From JBPBPI01 sp050954885 (GTDB lineage: Bacteria; Pseudomonadota; Alphaproteobacteria; Caedimonadales; Caedimonadaceae), in the NCBI GenBank assembly GCA_050954885.1, contig JBPBPI010000186.1, positions 1 to 24,697 of the forward strand: DNA of 24,697 bases, given 5' to 3'. Below the pieces are notes generated by a model. That model saw only the letters and a program-made list of their open reading frames with translations, did no database searches and was not told the origin of the DNA. Positions 6,935-15,381 of this stretch are shown piece by piece (the stretch's first letter is position 1; each line of letters begins with the position of its first letter). Position numbers and translations under genes: made by a program.

Positions 6935-9340
6935 ATGAATAAAAATATTGAAAAACTCTCATTGTCCGCTGCTTATTTTTCTCTTACTCTTTCTATACAG
7001 ACTTTATTCCCAACAACCCTTATAGCAAGTGATAAAAATATAGCTTGCCCAGAAAATGAAGAAAATTATTTTGAAAGGAAATATTCCTTTTCACCCCGTG
7101 TACTTAACACGGATAAGCTTAAACTTGCTTTAGTTTTATCCAAAGAAGAAGAAAAAAAATTAGGACTTTTTTCAATTCTTAAAGATGAAAGCAAAAATGG
7201 AAACACGAAAGCTCAAGAAGCACTGTATAAATTTTATCGTTATCCCTGTGGAAAGCTGGATCTTTCCAATCTAGAAGAAGCTAAAAAGCTTTTGCAATTT
7301 GGTTTAGAGAAAAAGCAAGCTTGGGCCTATTGGACGCAGGCTGAAGAAAGCAAATCCTCGACAACGGAAATAACAAAAAATCATTTTTTGGCGGCAAACC
7401 TTGGTTATCCTGATGCTGTAACTTATTTAAAAAAAAATTATAAAAATAATTGCGCGTTAACACTTTCAAAACTTATGATTGTTCCCACGAAGCAGCAAAA
7501 GAAATCTAAAGGTTTTATACCAGGAAAGATAAGTGAGATTGAGGCTTTTCGTGATAAATATATCGAGCAAAGCTATGCTTTACCGTTGATTCGTCTGTAT
7601 CAAACCCTTAGTACAGTTCCTCATCTTTCTTCTTATAAAACTTTATATTGGTCAATTGTCAAAGCAGCAGCTGATTTAGATGATATAAACTCCATAAAAG
7701 ATTATGGTAATGAACAATATAGGTTAACTAATTTCCTCTCGGCATTTAAATATTTTCAAAAAGCAGGAGATTTAGGAAGTAGCGTTTATATATATAATGT
7801 GGGTTTCTTATTAGCACAAGGATTCGAGGAACAGGATTGTGATAAAAAACAGGCACTGAAATACTATGAAAAAGCAGCAAATTTAGGACATTCTGATGCT
7901 ATGTATAGTGCAGGTTTATTATTAATGGATGGTTTCGAAGGACGAAATCCTGAAGATAAACAAGAATCTAATAAGAAACGAGCATTGAAGTTTTTTAAGG
8001 AAGCAGTAAAGCTTGGGCATAGTAATGCTGCTTATAATGTGGGCGCACTATTATATCAAGGATTTGAGGGGCAAGGTTCTGATAAAAAACAGGCTCTAGA
8101 ATATTATGAGAAAGCAGCAAACCTTGGACATCGTGATGCTATGTATCTTGTGGGTACATTATTAATGCAAGATTTTGAAGGACAAAGTTCTGATAAGAAA
8201 CGTGCATTAAAGCTTTTTGAAAAAGCAGCAAGTTTAGGACATGTTGCTGCTATATGTAATGTGGGTACATTATTATATCAAGGATTTGAGGGACAAAATT
8301 CTGATAAGAAGCAAGCTCTAGAATGGCTTAAGAAAGGAGTAAATCTTGGGGACCCGATCGCTATGCATAATTTAGCTGTTTTATTAATGCAGGATTTTGA
8401 AGGACAGAATCTTAATGAATCTCCTGCAATCCAATATCTTCAACAAGCCGCAAATGAAAATTATTCCTCCTCTATGGTATATCTTGCGACACTTTATCTC
8501 GAATTTTATGAATCTAATAAAGTTAACTCAGAATATTTAAATTCTGCTTTATTTTGGCTTGAAAAAGCACAAGTTTTAAAGAATGAAAAAGCTGCTCATT
8601 ACTTAAATGTTGCACAAGGATATTTGGATGAAACGATCTTAGATACAGAAGAAGACGATCGTCAACTTGAACAACTTTTACAAGAAACTAAAGACTTTCT
8701 TCCCACAGAAATTCCATATTTATTTCTTGAAAATATAATCAATTCTAAAGAGAACAAGGAAAAATTGAGCACATCAGAAGCAGAAAAAACAACATCTTCT
8801 GCTCTGCCAAAGAGTAAGGTAAAGGTAAAGTTAAAGCAAGATCAAAAAGAAGAGCAAAATGAGCCAAATATAAGTGAATCAAAAGAAACTTTAACGATAG
8901 ATCAAGAAAAAGAAATCTCTATTACTGAAGATGAACTTTCTTATAAAAAAGGAAATATTAAACAAGTCCGAGCCAATTTGCGTCAAATGGCTTTATTAAG
9001 AAAAGAGAGAGAAGCAATTCAAGCTCAGAGCTCTTCTTCTTTAGAACTATCTTCAAGGGCCAAGGAAATTGCTCTGGCAATTAAAGAAAATAGTACAGAT
9101 TTAAATGATAATGACCTACGCACTTTATTTAAAGATCGGGCTTTTCAAGATCAAATTGAGATGACACAGACAAAAAGTGGTATTTTAATCAGCGCGCACA
9201 ATCGCATGAGCAATCAACATATGAGTGCGAGCACGCATCGTAAGCACACTGATTTTTATAAGGGAATGCAACCGGCTTTTATTAAAGAACTTAAAAGAAT
9301 TTTAGAGGTTTTTCCAAATGTTTTTCCAGAAAGTAAATAA
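6935..9340 (+). CDS. Secreted Sel1-like repeat (SLR) protein, 801 aa
   Basis: An N-terminal signal peptide (Lys-containing start, hydrophobic core LSAAYFSLTLSIQTLF, likely cleavage after LIAS) indicates export. Residues about 85-175 hold degenerate SLRs. Residues about 250-560 hold a regular array with consensus DKKQALxYYEKAANLGHxDAMYxxGxLLMQGFEG. A Lys/Glu/Ser-rich linker (about 605-660) and a separate C-terminal domain (about 665-801) follow; the last 65 residues weakly resemble a HicA-like fold. SLR proteins are alpha-solenoid scaffolds and are frequent among effectors and host-interaction proteins of intracellular bacteria. ATG is preceded by AAAAAAGG with a 10-base spacer. The gene stands alone between the deformylase promoter region and ctrA. 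Export is well supported; host targeting is inference. Confidence 0.85.
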   Translation: MNKNIEKLSLSAAYFSLTLSIQTLFPTTLIASDKNIACPENEENYFERKYSFSPRVLNTDKLKLALVLSKEEEKKLGLFSILKDESKNGNTKAQEALYKFYRYPCGKLDLSNLEEAKKLLQFGLEKKQAWAYWTQAEESKSSTTEITKNHFLAANLGYPDAVTYLKKNYKNNCALTLSKLMIVPTKQQKKSKGFIPGKISEIEAFRDKYIEQSYALPLIRLYQTLSTVPHLSSYKTLYWSIVKAAADLDDINSIKDYGNEQYRLTNFLSAFKYFQKAGDLGSSVYIYNVGFLLAQGFEEQDCDKKQALKYYEKAANLGHSDAMYSAGLLLMDGFEGRNPEDKQESNKKRALKFFKEAVKLGHSNAAYNVGALLYQGFEGQGSDKKQALEYYEKAANLGHRDAMYLVGTLLMQDFEGQSSDKKRALKLFEKAASLGHVAAICNVGTLLYQGFEGQNSDKKQALEWLKKGVNLGDPIAMHNLAVLLMQDFEGQNLNESPAIQYLQQAANENYSSSMVYLATLYLEFYESNKVNSEYLNSALFWLEKAQVLKNEKAAHYLNVAQGYLDETILDTEEDDRQLEQLLQETKDFLPTEIPYLFLENIINSKENKEKLSTSEAEKTTSSALPKSKVKVKLKQDQKEEQNEPNISESKETLTIDQEKEISITEDELSYKKGNIKQVRANLRQMALLRKEREAIQAQSSSSLELSSRAKEIALAIKENSTDLNDNDLRTLFKDRAFQDQIEMTQTKSGILISAHNRMSNQHMSASTHRKHTDFYKGMQPAFIKELKRILEVFPNVFPESK
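7841..8413 (+). repeat. In-gene tandem array of 111-bp units coding Sel1 repeats
   Basis: Near-identical units start with GATAARAARC at 7841, 8081, 8192 and 8303. The last three are spaced exactly 111 bp (37 codons, one residue longer than the usual 36-residue SLR). Between 7841 and 8081 lie two units plus an 18-bp insertion (DKQESN). The high nucleotide similarity of the units suggests recent amplification by recombination or slippage in multiples of three, which would change repeat number without breaking the frame. Confidence 0.8.
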
Positions 9341-9702
9341 TATGCAAAATATGTTGAATGAAATAACCTAATTATTTAAAATAATTTTCGAATTCTAGTT
9401 AAAAATAGACACTATTAATTTCATACAAAATTCTAAAATTTAAATGAGTTATGGTAAACGATCAAAGGCAATATGATGGCACTACCTTGTTCTAGGGAAG
9501 TGCTTCAGATCCAAAATTTTTCTTATCATTCATAAAATGTCACAACTAATTCAATATCACGAAAATATAATTCAAATTTTACACAAAAATGTTAACTCTA
9601 TGAAAATATCAAATTTTTTACTAAGGATTAAAATAAAACCATCATATTTAGAGGCAAAAATAATCATTTAAATTAAACAACTTAATTTTTTTAAATATTA
9701 TT
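9341..9702. other. AT-rich intergenic stretch upstream of ctrA
   Basis: No gene is recognised. A weak AT-only palindrome (ATTATTT A AAATAAT, 9371-9385) followed by TTTT may end the Sel1 transcript. A slightly GC-richer island at 9472-9515 contains a small hairpin: GCACT at 9479-9483 pairs with AGTGC at 9499-9503, with an inner CC/GG. An open frame without a start codon (9478-9671) shows no recognisable similarity. Confidence 0.4.
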
Positions 9703-9728
9703 TTAATATTTGCTTAACACAAACTTAA
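9703..9728 (+). promoter_or_regulatory. Triple CtrA-type half-sites (TTAA) upstream of ctrA
   Basis: TTAA occurs at 9703, 9714 and 9725, each exactly 11 bp apart, giving two overlapping copies of the TTAA-N7-TTAA CtrA box. The first is the full consensus TTAA-N7-TTAAC. They lie 51-76 bp upstream of the ctrA start. In Caulobacter CtrA binds its own promoters through this motif, so autoregulation is the natural reading here. In AT-rich DNA single TTAAs are common, but three on the same helical phase are less likely by chance. Confidence 0.65.
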
Positions 9729-9778
9729 AAGTATGTTCAAATGATATATAAAAAAATAAGTTTTCAGGGAGTGTCCAT

Positions 9779-10564
9779 ATGCAAATTCTTATCATTGAAG
9801 ATGATCGAACCACCTCAAAAACAATTGAAATGGCTTTAAAATCTAAAGATTATAGCTTTCATACGGTTGATAATGGTCAAGAAGCCATCGAGCTTGCCCG
9901 TCGCGAAGAATATGATTTATTGATTCTTGACTTAGGTTTGCCTGATATTTCAGGCTATGATGTTTTGAAAAGATTGCGAAATGCAAAAGTAACCACACCC
10001 ATTTTAATTTTATCGGGATATTCTGAAACGGATGCCAAAGTTAAGGGATTTGGCGGAGGTGCCGATGATTACTTAACAAAACCATTCAACAAAGATGAAT
10101 TAAATGCCCGTGTCTTGGCCATTGTTCGACGGTCAAAAGGTCATCATGCATCTTGTATTGAAATTGGACAGCTTAAAATTGATTTAGAGGATAAAACTGT
10201 TGAGGGAAACGGCAGATCAATTGATTTGACCAAGCGCGAATATGCAATTTTGGAATTATTGGCGATGCGTCGGGGATCAACCCTGTCCAAGGAAGTTTTT
10301 TTAAATAATCTTTACGGTGCCTCGATGGATGAACTTGATATGAAAATCATTGACGTTTTTGTCTGTAAATTGCGTAAGAAAATTGCCAAAGCATTAAATC
10401 AAGATAATTATATCAAAACAGTTTGGGGCCGTGGCTACGTCTTGGAAGACCCTAAAATTGAAGAAAAGCGTAATCATGCCAACACCAGTGTTGCTTTTGA
10501 AAATTCTTCAAACACATCCCATGAGTCTTATGAAGAAGACTTAAAAAAAGCAAAAGTACGCTAG
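9779..10564 (+). CDS. ctrA: Cell cycle transcriptional regulator CtrA
   Basis: The 261-aa OmpR/PhoB-type response regulator has an N-terminal receiver with the acidic pocket Glu7-Asp8-Asp9, phospho-acceptor Asp51 (in LLILDLGLPD), Ser79-Gly80 and Lys101 (LTKPF). The C-terminal winged helix holds the segments that are nearly invariant in CtrA: ARVLAIVRRSKGH, TKREYAILELL, DMKIIDVFVCKLRKKI and KTVWGRGYVLEDP. Asp51 is the same position as in Caulobacter CtrA. A 30-residue polar tail, different from other CtrA tails, follows. ATG 9779 has AGGGAG seven bases upstream. In alphaproteobacteria CtrA controls replication initiation, division and often surface structures, and is phosphorylated by the CckA-ChpT relay. 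The upstream TTAA array suggests autoregulation. The gene is intact. Confidence 0.95.
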   Translation: MQILIIEDDRTTSKTIEMALKSKDYSFHTVDNGQEAIELARREEYDLLILDLGLPDISGYDVLKRLRNAKVTTPILILSGYSETDAKVKGFGGGADDYLTKPFNKDELNARVLAIVRRSKGHHASCIEIGQLKIDLEDKTVEGNGRSIDLTKREYAILELLAMRRGSTLSKEVFLNNLYGASMDELDMKIIDVFVCKLRKKIAKALNQDNYIKTVWGRGYVLEDPKIEEKRNHANTSVAFENSSNTSHESYEEDLKKAKVR

Positions 10565-10584
10565 ATATAAAATTTGGCTGGTAG

Positions 10585-10631
10585 TAGAGGATGATATTTT
10601 TTGATATTGAAAAAAAATTGTATCTCCTCTA
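10585..10631 (+). terminator. Long imperfect hairpin after ctrA (possible terminator or RNA element)
   Basis: TAGAGGA-T-GATA at 10585-10596 pairs with TATCTCCTCTA at 10621-10631, an 11-bp stem with one bulged T. The inner T6 and A8 runs can extend it towards a small loop. It lies about 20 bp after the ctrA stop codon. No U-tract follows on the plus strand, so a classical intrinsic terminator is doubtful; it may be an mRNA-end stabiliser or a processing structure. Confidence 0.4.
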
Positions 10632-10652
10632 TGCCTAGGTAAGAAAAAGATT

Positions 10653-10703
10653 TATAGTTGGACATGCGTATTCATCGACTCTAAAAGGATTTATTGAGCT
10701 ATA
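10653..10703. repeat. 51-bp TA-flanked element with MITE-like ends just before nuoA
   Basis: The stretch begins TATAGTTGGACATG and ends TTATTGAGCTATA. Read inward, the ends match the two termini of the 106-bp MITE at 11 of 14 and 12 of 13 positions. The interior does not match the MITE. It may be an internally deleted relic, or chance similarity in AT-rich DNA. It ends one base before the nuoA start codon, so it forms the leader of the nuo transcript. Confidence 0.35.
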
Positions 10704-10704
10704 A

Positions 10705-11070
10705 ATGTCCATTATATCTGCTTCTTATTTGCCAATTTTAATTTTCATTGGATTTGCCAGCGGCTTATCAGCTTTTATTATTTTGCTGTCCTATCTTCGC
10801 GCACCCCTTAGACCCAATCCTGAAAAACTTTCGGCTTATGAATGTGGTTTTGAAGCCTTTGAAGATACTCGTGGAAAATTTGACGTCAGATTTTACTTGG
10901 TTGCCATTTTGTTTATCATCTTTGATCTTGAAATTGCTTTTCTGTTCCCTTGGGCTATTTGTCTGCGTGACATTGGTTTTTTTGGATTTTGGTCCATGAT
11001 GATTTTTTTGGCAATTCTGACTGTTGGTTTTATTTACGAGTGGAAAAAAGGAGCTTTGGATTGGGAATAA
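10705..11070 (+). CDS. nuoA: NADH-quinone oxidoreductase subunit A
   Basis: The 121-aa membrane protein has three transmembrane helices (about 8-28, 66-87 and 95-115). The conserved loop LSAYECGFEAFEDTRGKFDVRFYLVAILFIIFDLEIAFLFPW is diagnostic for NuoA/ND3; it includes the Cys of the ND3 loop near the quinone site and the FDLE motif. It is a subunit of the membrane arm next to the quinone cavity of complex I. It is the first gene of the nuo cluster. AAAAGGA lies 15 bases before the ATG, unusually far, so translation may be weak or use another signal. Length is normal for the family. Confidence 0.95.
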   Translation: MSIISASYLPILIFIGFASGLSAFIILLSYLRAPLRPNPEKLSAYECGFEAFEDTRGKFDVRFYLVAILFIIFDLEIAFLFPWAICLRDIGFFGFWSMMIFLAILTVGFIYEWKKGALDWE

Positions 11071-11093
11071 TATCATCTAATGATCACAATAAT

Positions 11094-11624
11094 ATGGCAA
11101 CAAGCATTGATCCACAAATAGCACAAGCAGATGACAAAGCGCGGGCCTTGTACGATGAGACAAAAGATCGTGGCTATCTTTTGACACAGTTAGATGATCT
11201 GGTCCATTGGGCACAAGCAGGTTCTTTGTGGCCTATGACTTTTGGCCTGGCCTGTTGTGCGGTTGAGATGATGCATACAGCCGCCAGCCGTTATGATATT
11301 GACCGATTTGGCCTGGTATTTAGACCCAGTCCACGGCAGTCGGACGTCATGATTGTGGCCGGTACCTTAACCAACAAAATGGCACCTGCCCTGCGCAAAG
11401 TTTATGATCAAATGCCCGAGCCACGCTGGGTTATTTCTATGGGATCATGTGCCAATGGCGGCGGTTATTATCATTATTCTTATGCAGTAACCCGAGGATG
11501 CGATCGTATTGTGCCGGTTGATATTTATGTACCGGGCTGCCCACCCACCGCCGAGGCCCTGCTTTACGGTATTATGCAACTTCAGCAAAAAATTCGTGGT
11601 CGTAAAAACTTTCGTCGCGTTTAG
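11094..11624 (+). CDS. nuoB: NADH-quinone oxidoreductase subunit B
   Basis: The 176-aa peripheral-arm subunit holds the terminal 4Fe-4S cluster N2. Ligands are visible: the adjacent Cys54-Cys55 pair in FGLACCAVEMM, Cys in ISMGSCANGGGYYHYSY, and Cys in VDIYVPGCPPT. N2 passes electrons to ubiquinone at the interface with NuoD. The RQSDVMIVAGTLTNKMAPALRKVYDQMPEP stretch is very strongly conserved. ATG 11094 has no ribosome site. An in-frame TTG at 11061, overlapping the end of nuoA, has AAGGAG seven bases upstream and would add 11 residues (MGIISSNDHNN). Either start is possible; homology begins after both. Confidence 0.94.
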   Translation: MATSIDPQIAQADDKARALYDETKDRGYLLTQLDDLVHWAQAGSLWPMTFGLACCAVEMMHTAASRYDIDRFGLVFRPSPRQSDVMIVAGTLTNKMAPALRKVYDQMPEPRWVISMGSCANGGGYYHYSYAVTRGCDRIVPVDIYVPGCPPTAEALLYGIMQLQQKIRGRKNFRRV

Positions 11625-11632
11625 GAATTTCA

Positions 11633-12277
11633 ATGATCAGTTGGCAAGAATCTACAGAAAAATTGAAACAAACTTTTGGAGATGATTATATTTCTGATCA
11701 TCTTTGGAAAGATGAATTAACTTTATGTCTTCACCGAGAGTCGATTGTGAAAGTTTTAACGTACCTTAGAGATCACGGTGATTATTTATTCAAACAATTA
11801 ATTGATATTTGTGCGGTTGATTATCCTGAACGTCCCCAACGATTTGAAGTGGTTTATCATCTTTTAAGCCTGAGGTATAATCAGCGTCTCCGTCTTAAAA
11901 TTTTTACCAATGAGGTTACGGCTGTCCCTTCGGTCACGTCCGTCTTCAGCGCCGCCAACTGGTGGGAACGAGAAGCCTGGGATCTTTTTGGTATTTCCTT
12001 TGACAATCATCCAGATTTAAGGCGACTTTTGACTGATTATGGCTTTGAAGGTCACCCTCTCAGGAAAGATTTTCCCCTGACAGGTTATGTCGAAGTTCGT
12101 TACGATGATGCCCAAAAACGCGTGGTTTATGATAAAGTACAACTACCCCAAGCCTATCGTGATTTTGATACCTTAAGTCCCTGGGAAGGCATGAATATGC
12201 ACTTGCCGGGCGATGAAAAAGCAACGCTTTCTGATAGTCCCGATATTGTAAGATCAACCCAAGAGATTAAACCATGA
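11633..12277 (+). CDS. nuoC: NADH-quinone oxidoreductase subunit C
   Basis: The 214-aa protein is the hydrophilic '30 kDa' subunit of complex I, a structural partner of NuoD and NuoB in the Q module. Its signature is the C-terminal block WWEREAWDLFGISFDNHPDLRRLLTDYGFEGHPLRKDFPLTGYVEVRYD at about residues 108-157. No cofactor is bound. AGGA stands six bases before the ATG, 8 bp after nuoB. The stop codon overlaps the nuoD start (ATGA), so the two are translationally coupled. It is not fused to NuoD, unlike in enteric bacteria. Confidence 0.95.
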   Translation: MISWQESTEKLKQTFGDDYISDHLWKDELTLCLHRESIVKVLTYLRDHGDYLFKQLIDICAVDYPERPQRFEVVYHLLSLRYNQRLRLKIFTNEVTAVPSVTSVFSAANWWEREAWDLFGISFDNHPDLRRLLTDYGFEGHPLRKDFPLTGYVEVRYDDAQKRVVYDKVQLPQAYRDFDTLSPWEGMNMHLPGDEKATLSDSPDIVRSTQEIKP

Positions 12278-13455
12278 GTGTTGTTGAAGATAACAAAACA
12301 TTTACCATTAACTTTGGTCCGCAACATCCAGCAGCCCATGGCGTTTTACGATTAATTTTAGACATGGACGGTGAAATTATCACACGTGCCGATCCGCACA
12401 TTGGGTTTTTGCACCGTGGTACTGAAAAATTGATCGAGCATAAAACCTATCTTCAAGCCCTGCCTTATTTTGATCGCCTTGATTATGTCTCGCCTATGTG
12501 CCAAGAGCATGGTTTTTCTTTAGCTATTGAAAAGCTTTTAGATTTAGATGTCCCCTTGCGTGGTCAATACATACGTGTGTTATTTGCTGAAATCAGTCGT
12601 GTTCTCAATCATCTTTTAAATATCACGACTTTCGCCTTGGATTGTGGTGCCATGACGCCTTTCTTGTGGGGATTTGAAGATCGTGAATGTTTGATGACCT
12701 TTTATGAAAGGGTCAGCGGTGCCCGTCTTCATGCCAATTACTTTCGTCCCGGCGGAGTGCATGCAGATATGCCAGAAGGTCTTGCGGAAGATATCCATGA
12801 TTTTTTTGTTAAGTTTCCAAAACATCTCGACGATATGGAAGGACTGCTGACAGAAAATCGTATTTTTAAACAGCGAACCGTAGACATTGGTATTGTTAGT
12901 TCTGAACAAGCATTAGATTGGGGATTTACCGGTCCCATGTTGCGGGCGTCAAATGTGCCCTGGGATTTGCGTCGCACTCAACCCTATGATGTTTATCATT
13001 TAATGAAATTTCAAATTCCAACCGGTAAAAATGGCGACTGTTACGATCGTTATTTGGTTCGAATGGCGGAGATGCGTGAAAGCGTCAGCATCATCATGCA
13101 ATGTTTGGAACAAATGCCAGTGGGTCCTGTCATGACATCAAATCGTAAGGTTGCTCCACCGCCGCGGGCTGAGATGAAAGCCTCGATGGAAGCCATGATT
13201 CACCATTTTAAACTTTATACTGAAGGCTATCATGTGCCTGCTGGCGAGACCTATACAGCGGTTGAAGCACCCAAAGGTGAATTTGGGGTTTACTTGGTGT
13301 CTGATGGCTCTAACAAACCTTACCGTTGTAAAATACGCGCACCCAGCTTTGCCTTTTTACAAGGGACTGATTTTATGTCAAAAGGTCATATGCTGGCCGA
13401 TGCTGTGGCGATCATCGGATCGATGGACATTGTGTTTGGAGAAATAGATCGATGA
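12274..13455 (+). CDS. nuoD: NADH-quinone oxidoreductase subunit D
   Basis: The 393-aa '49 kDa' subunit is the relative of hydrogenase large subunits that forms the quinone-binding cavity with NuoB. Diagnostic blocks are present: TINFGPQHPAAHGVLRLIL at the N-terminus, HIGFLHRGTEKLIEHKTY, and the quinone-site His and Tyr neighbourhood (PQHPAAHG). Further on come YDRLDYVSPMCQEH-like and GRGEFGVYLVSDGSNKPYR-like segments (here KGEFGVYLVSDGSNKPYRCKIRAPSF). Length is normal. The start overlaps the nuoC stop by four bases. A 29-bp gap separates it from nuoE, the largest gap inside the cluster after nuoA. Confidence 0.96.
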   Translation: MSVVEDNKTFTINFGPQHPAAHGVLRLILDMDGEIITRADPHIGFLHRGTEKLIEHKTYLQALPYFDRLDYVSPMCQEHGFSLAIEKLLDLDVPLRGQYIRVLFAEISRVLNHLLNITTFALDCGAMTPFLWGFEDRECLMTFYERVSGARLHANYFRPGGVHADMPEGLAEDIHDFFVKFPKHLDDMEGLLTENRIFKQRTVDIGIVSSEQALDWGFTGPMLRASNVPWDLRRTQPYDVYHLMKFQIPTGKNGDCYDRYLVRMAEMRESVSIIMQCLEQMPVGPVMTSNRKVAPPPRAEMKASMEAMIHHFKLYTEGYHVPAGETYTAVEAPKGEFGVYLVSDGSNKPYRCKIRAPSFAFLQGTDFMSKGHMLADAVAIIGSMDIVFGEIDR

Positions 13456-13484
13456 AAAATTTTGAGAAAGGTACTTTTTGAAAA

Positions 13485-14111
13485 ATGAAAAAAAGAGCAA
13501 TTTCTCAAGGTGCACCTTTTAATTTTAACGATGAAAATTTGCACAATGCAACAATTCTTGTGGATCGGTATCCAACGGGTCGTCAGGCAAGTGCAGTTGT
13601 GCCACTATTGGATTTGGCACAACGACAATGTCAGGGATGGCTGCCTCAAGAAGCTATAGAATATGTTGCAAAATACTTGAGCCTTTCTTTTATGCAAGTT
13701 TATGAAGTTGCCACCTTTTATTCTATGTTTAACTTGGCACCTGTGGGTAAATATTTTTTACAAGTTTGCACAACCACACCTTGTCAATTGTCAGGTGCTA
13801 AAAATACTTTAGACATTTGTCAAAAAATAACTGGCACATCTCTTGGTGACATCAGTCCAGATGGCCTTTTTTCCGTCATTGAAGTTGAATGTTTGGGTGC
13901 CTGTATCAAAGCTCCTGTGATCCAAATCAATGATCGTTACTATGAAAATATGGATATTGAAAAAACCACCCAGTTACTGACCAATTTAAAATCAGGTAAA
14001 GAAACTTTGGATGATGATATCAATTTTAAAATGACAGTTTCAACAGCTGGGAGCAATACATCTATACCACAATCAAAAGATCTATCCGAGGCATTGACGC
14101 ATGAAACTTGA
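13485..14111 (+). CDS. nuoE: NADH-quinone oxidoreductase subunit E
   Basis: The 208-aa thioredoxin-fold '24 kDa' subunit carries the 2Fe-2S cluster N1a. Its four ligands are visible: Cys95 and Cys100 in QVCTTTPCQL, and Cys136 and Cys140 in VECLGACIKAPV. It works with NuoF in the NADH-oxidising module. The helical N-terminal segment (RQASAVVPLLDLAQRQ) is typical. The last 35 residues are a polar tail lacking similarity to the core. AAAGG lies 12 or so bases upstream of the ATG. Its 3' end overlaps the nuoF start by 11 bases. Confidence 0.95.
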   Translation: MKKRAISQGAPFNFNDENLHNATILVDRYPTGRQASAVVPLLDLAQRQCQGWLPQEAIEYVAKYLSLSFMQVYEVATFYSMFNLAPVGKYFLQVCTTTPCQLSGAKNTLDICQKITGTSLGDISPDGLFSVIEVECLGACIKAPVIQINDRYYENMDIEKTTQLLTNLKSGKETLDDDINFKMTVSTAGSNTSIPQSKDLSEALTHET

Positions 14112-15372
14112 CGAAAAAGATCGTATCTTCACCAATTTGTATGGTCAACGAGATGCTTATTTTGAAGGCGCAAAAGCACGTGGCGATTGGCAAGACACAG
14201 GTGCCATGATGCAACAAAAGGGAGCTGCCGGCATCATTCAAGATATTACCGCGTCAAACTTGCGGGGCCGAGGGGGTGCAGGCTTTCCCACAGGTAAAAA
14301 ATGGTCTTTCTTACCGCCAAAGCTTGGTGATCTGCCTCATTACTTGGTGATTAATGCTGATGAGAGCGAACCAGGAACCTGCAAAGACCGCGATATCTTG
14401 CGTCATGAACCCCATAAGTTAGTTGAAGGCGCGCTGATTGCCAGTTTTGCCATCCAATGTCATACCTGTTACATTTATATTCGCGGAGAATACACCGAAG
14501 AAGCACAATGCCTTCAACAGGCCATCGACGAAGCTTATGCCCAAGGTCTCCTTGGCGCCAATGCTGCAGGATCTGGCTGGGATTTTAATCTTTACATTCA
14601 TCGAGGGGCCGGTGCTTATATTTGTGGTGAAGAGACGGCTCTTTTAGAAAGTCTTGAGGGCCGCAAAGGTATGCCGCGTCTCAAGCCACCCTTTCCGGCT
14701 GTAGTAGGACTTTATGGATGCCCAACCATTGTCAACAATGTTGAAACCATTGCGGTTGTACCCACTATCTTGCGTCGTGGCCCCGCTTGGTTTGCAGGAC
14801 TTGGCACGCCTCAAAGTGCAGGCACAAAAATTTACAGTATTTCAGGTCATGTCGAACGTCCTTGTAATGTAGAAGAAGTTTTAGGCATTCCTTTAAAGAC
14901 GCTTATTGAAACCCATGCGGGGGGCGTACGGGGCGGCTGGGATAATTTATTGGCTATTATCCCTGGTGGATCTTCAGTACAACTTTTGCCCAAGGAAGTG
15001 TGTGACACCATCACAATGGATTATGAATCTTTACAGGCTCAAAAAAGTGGATTGGGAACTGCGGGCATCATTGTCATGGACAAATCAACCGATATTATTC
15101 AAGCCATCGCTCGTCTTGCTAAATTTTACATGCACGAGAGTTGTGGTCAATGCACACCGTGTCGTGAAGGTACCGGGTGGATGTGGCGAATGATGACCAA
15201 ACTTTCCCGCGGCGAAGGGATGGAAGGTGATATTGATAAACTTTTAGAAGTCACCCACCAGATTGAAGGTCATACCATTTGTGCCTTGGGGGATGCTGCC
15301 GCTTGGCCGATTCAAGGACTCATTCGACACTTTAGACTTGATATTGAACGCCGGCAACAGCAGGTAGCATAG
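14101..15372 (+). CDS. nuoF: NADH-quinone oxidoreductase subunit F (NADH- and FMN-binding)
   Basis: The 423-aa '51 kDa' subunit oxidises NADH through FMN and passes electrons to cluster N3. Visible motifs are the NADH-binding glycine loop LRGRGGAGFPTGKKW at about 58-72, the FMN site YLVINADESEPGTCKDRD and RGAGAYICGEETALLESLEG, and the C-terminal N3 ligands ESCGQCTPCREG plus the Cys of HTICALGDAAAWP. The start overlaps nuoE, and GAGG is nine bases before the ATG. Length and all cofactor residues are normal, so the subunit is expected to be functional. Confidence 0.96.
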   Translation: MKLDEKDRIFTNLYGQRDAYFEGAKARGDWQDTGAMMQQKGAAGIIQDITASNLRGRGGAGFPTGKKWSFLPPKLGDLPHYLVINADESEPGTCKDRDILRHEPHKLVEGALIASFAIQCHTCYIYIRGEYTEEAQCLQQAIDEAYAQGLLGANAAGSGWDFNLYIHRGAGAYICGEETALLESLEGRKGMPRLKPPFPAVVGLYGCPTIVNNVETIAVVPTILRRGPAWFAGLGTPQSAGTKIYSISGHVERPCNVEEVLGIPLKTLIETHAGGVRGGWDNLLAIIPGGSSVQLLPKEVCDTITMDYESLQAQKSGLGTAGIIVMDKSTDIIQAIARLAKFYMHESCGQCTPCREGTGWMWRMMTKLSRGEGMEGDIDKLLEVTHQIEGHTICALGDAAAWPIQGLIRHFRLDIERRQQQVA

Positions 15373-15381
15373 AGGAATTTT

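Noticed and set aside
10768..11076. Minus-strand open frame of about 100 codons over nuoA
   Set aside because: It is the antisense shadow of the conserved nuoA gene; similar shadow frames lie over the Tricorn and other nuo genes.
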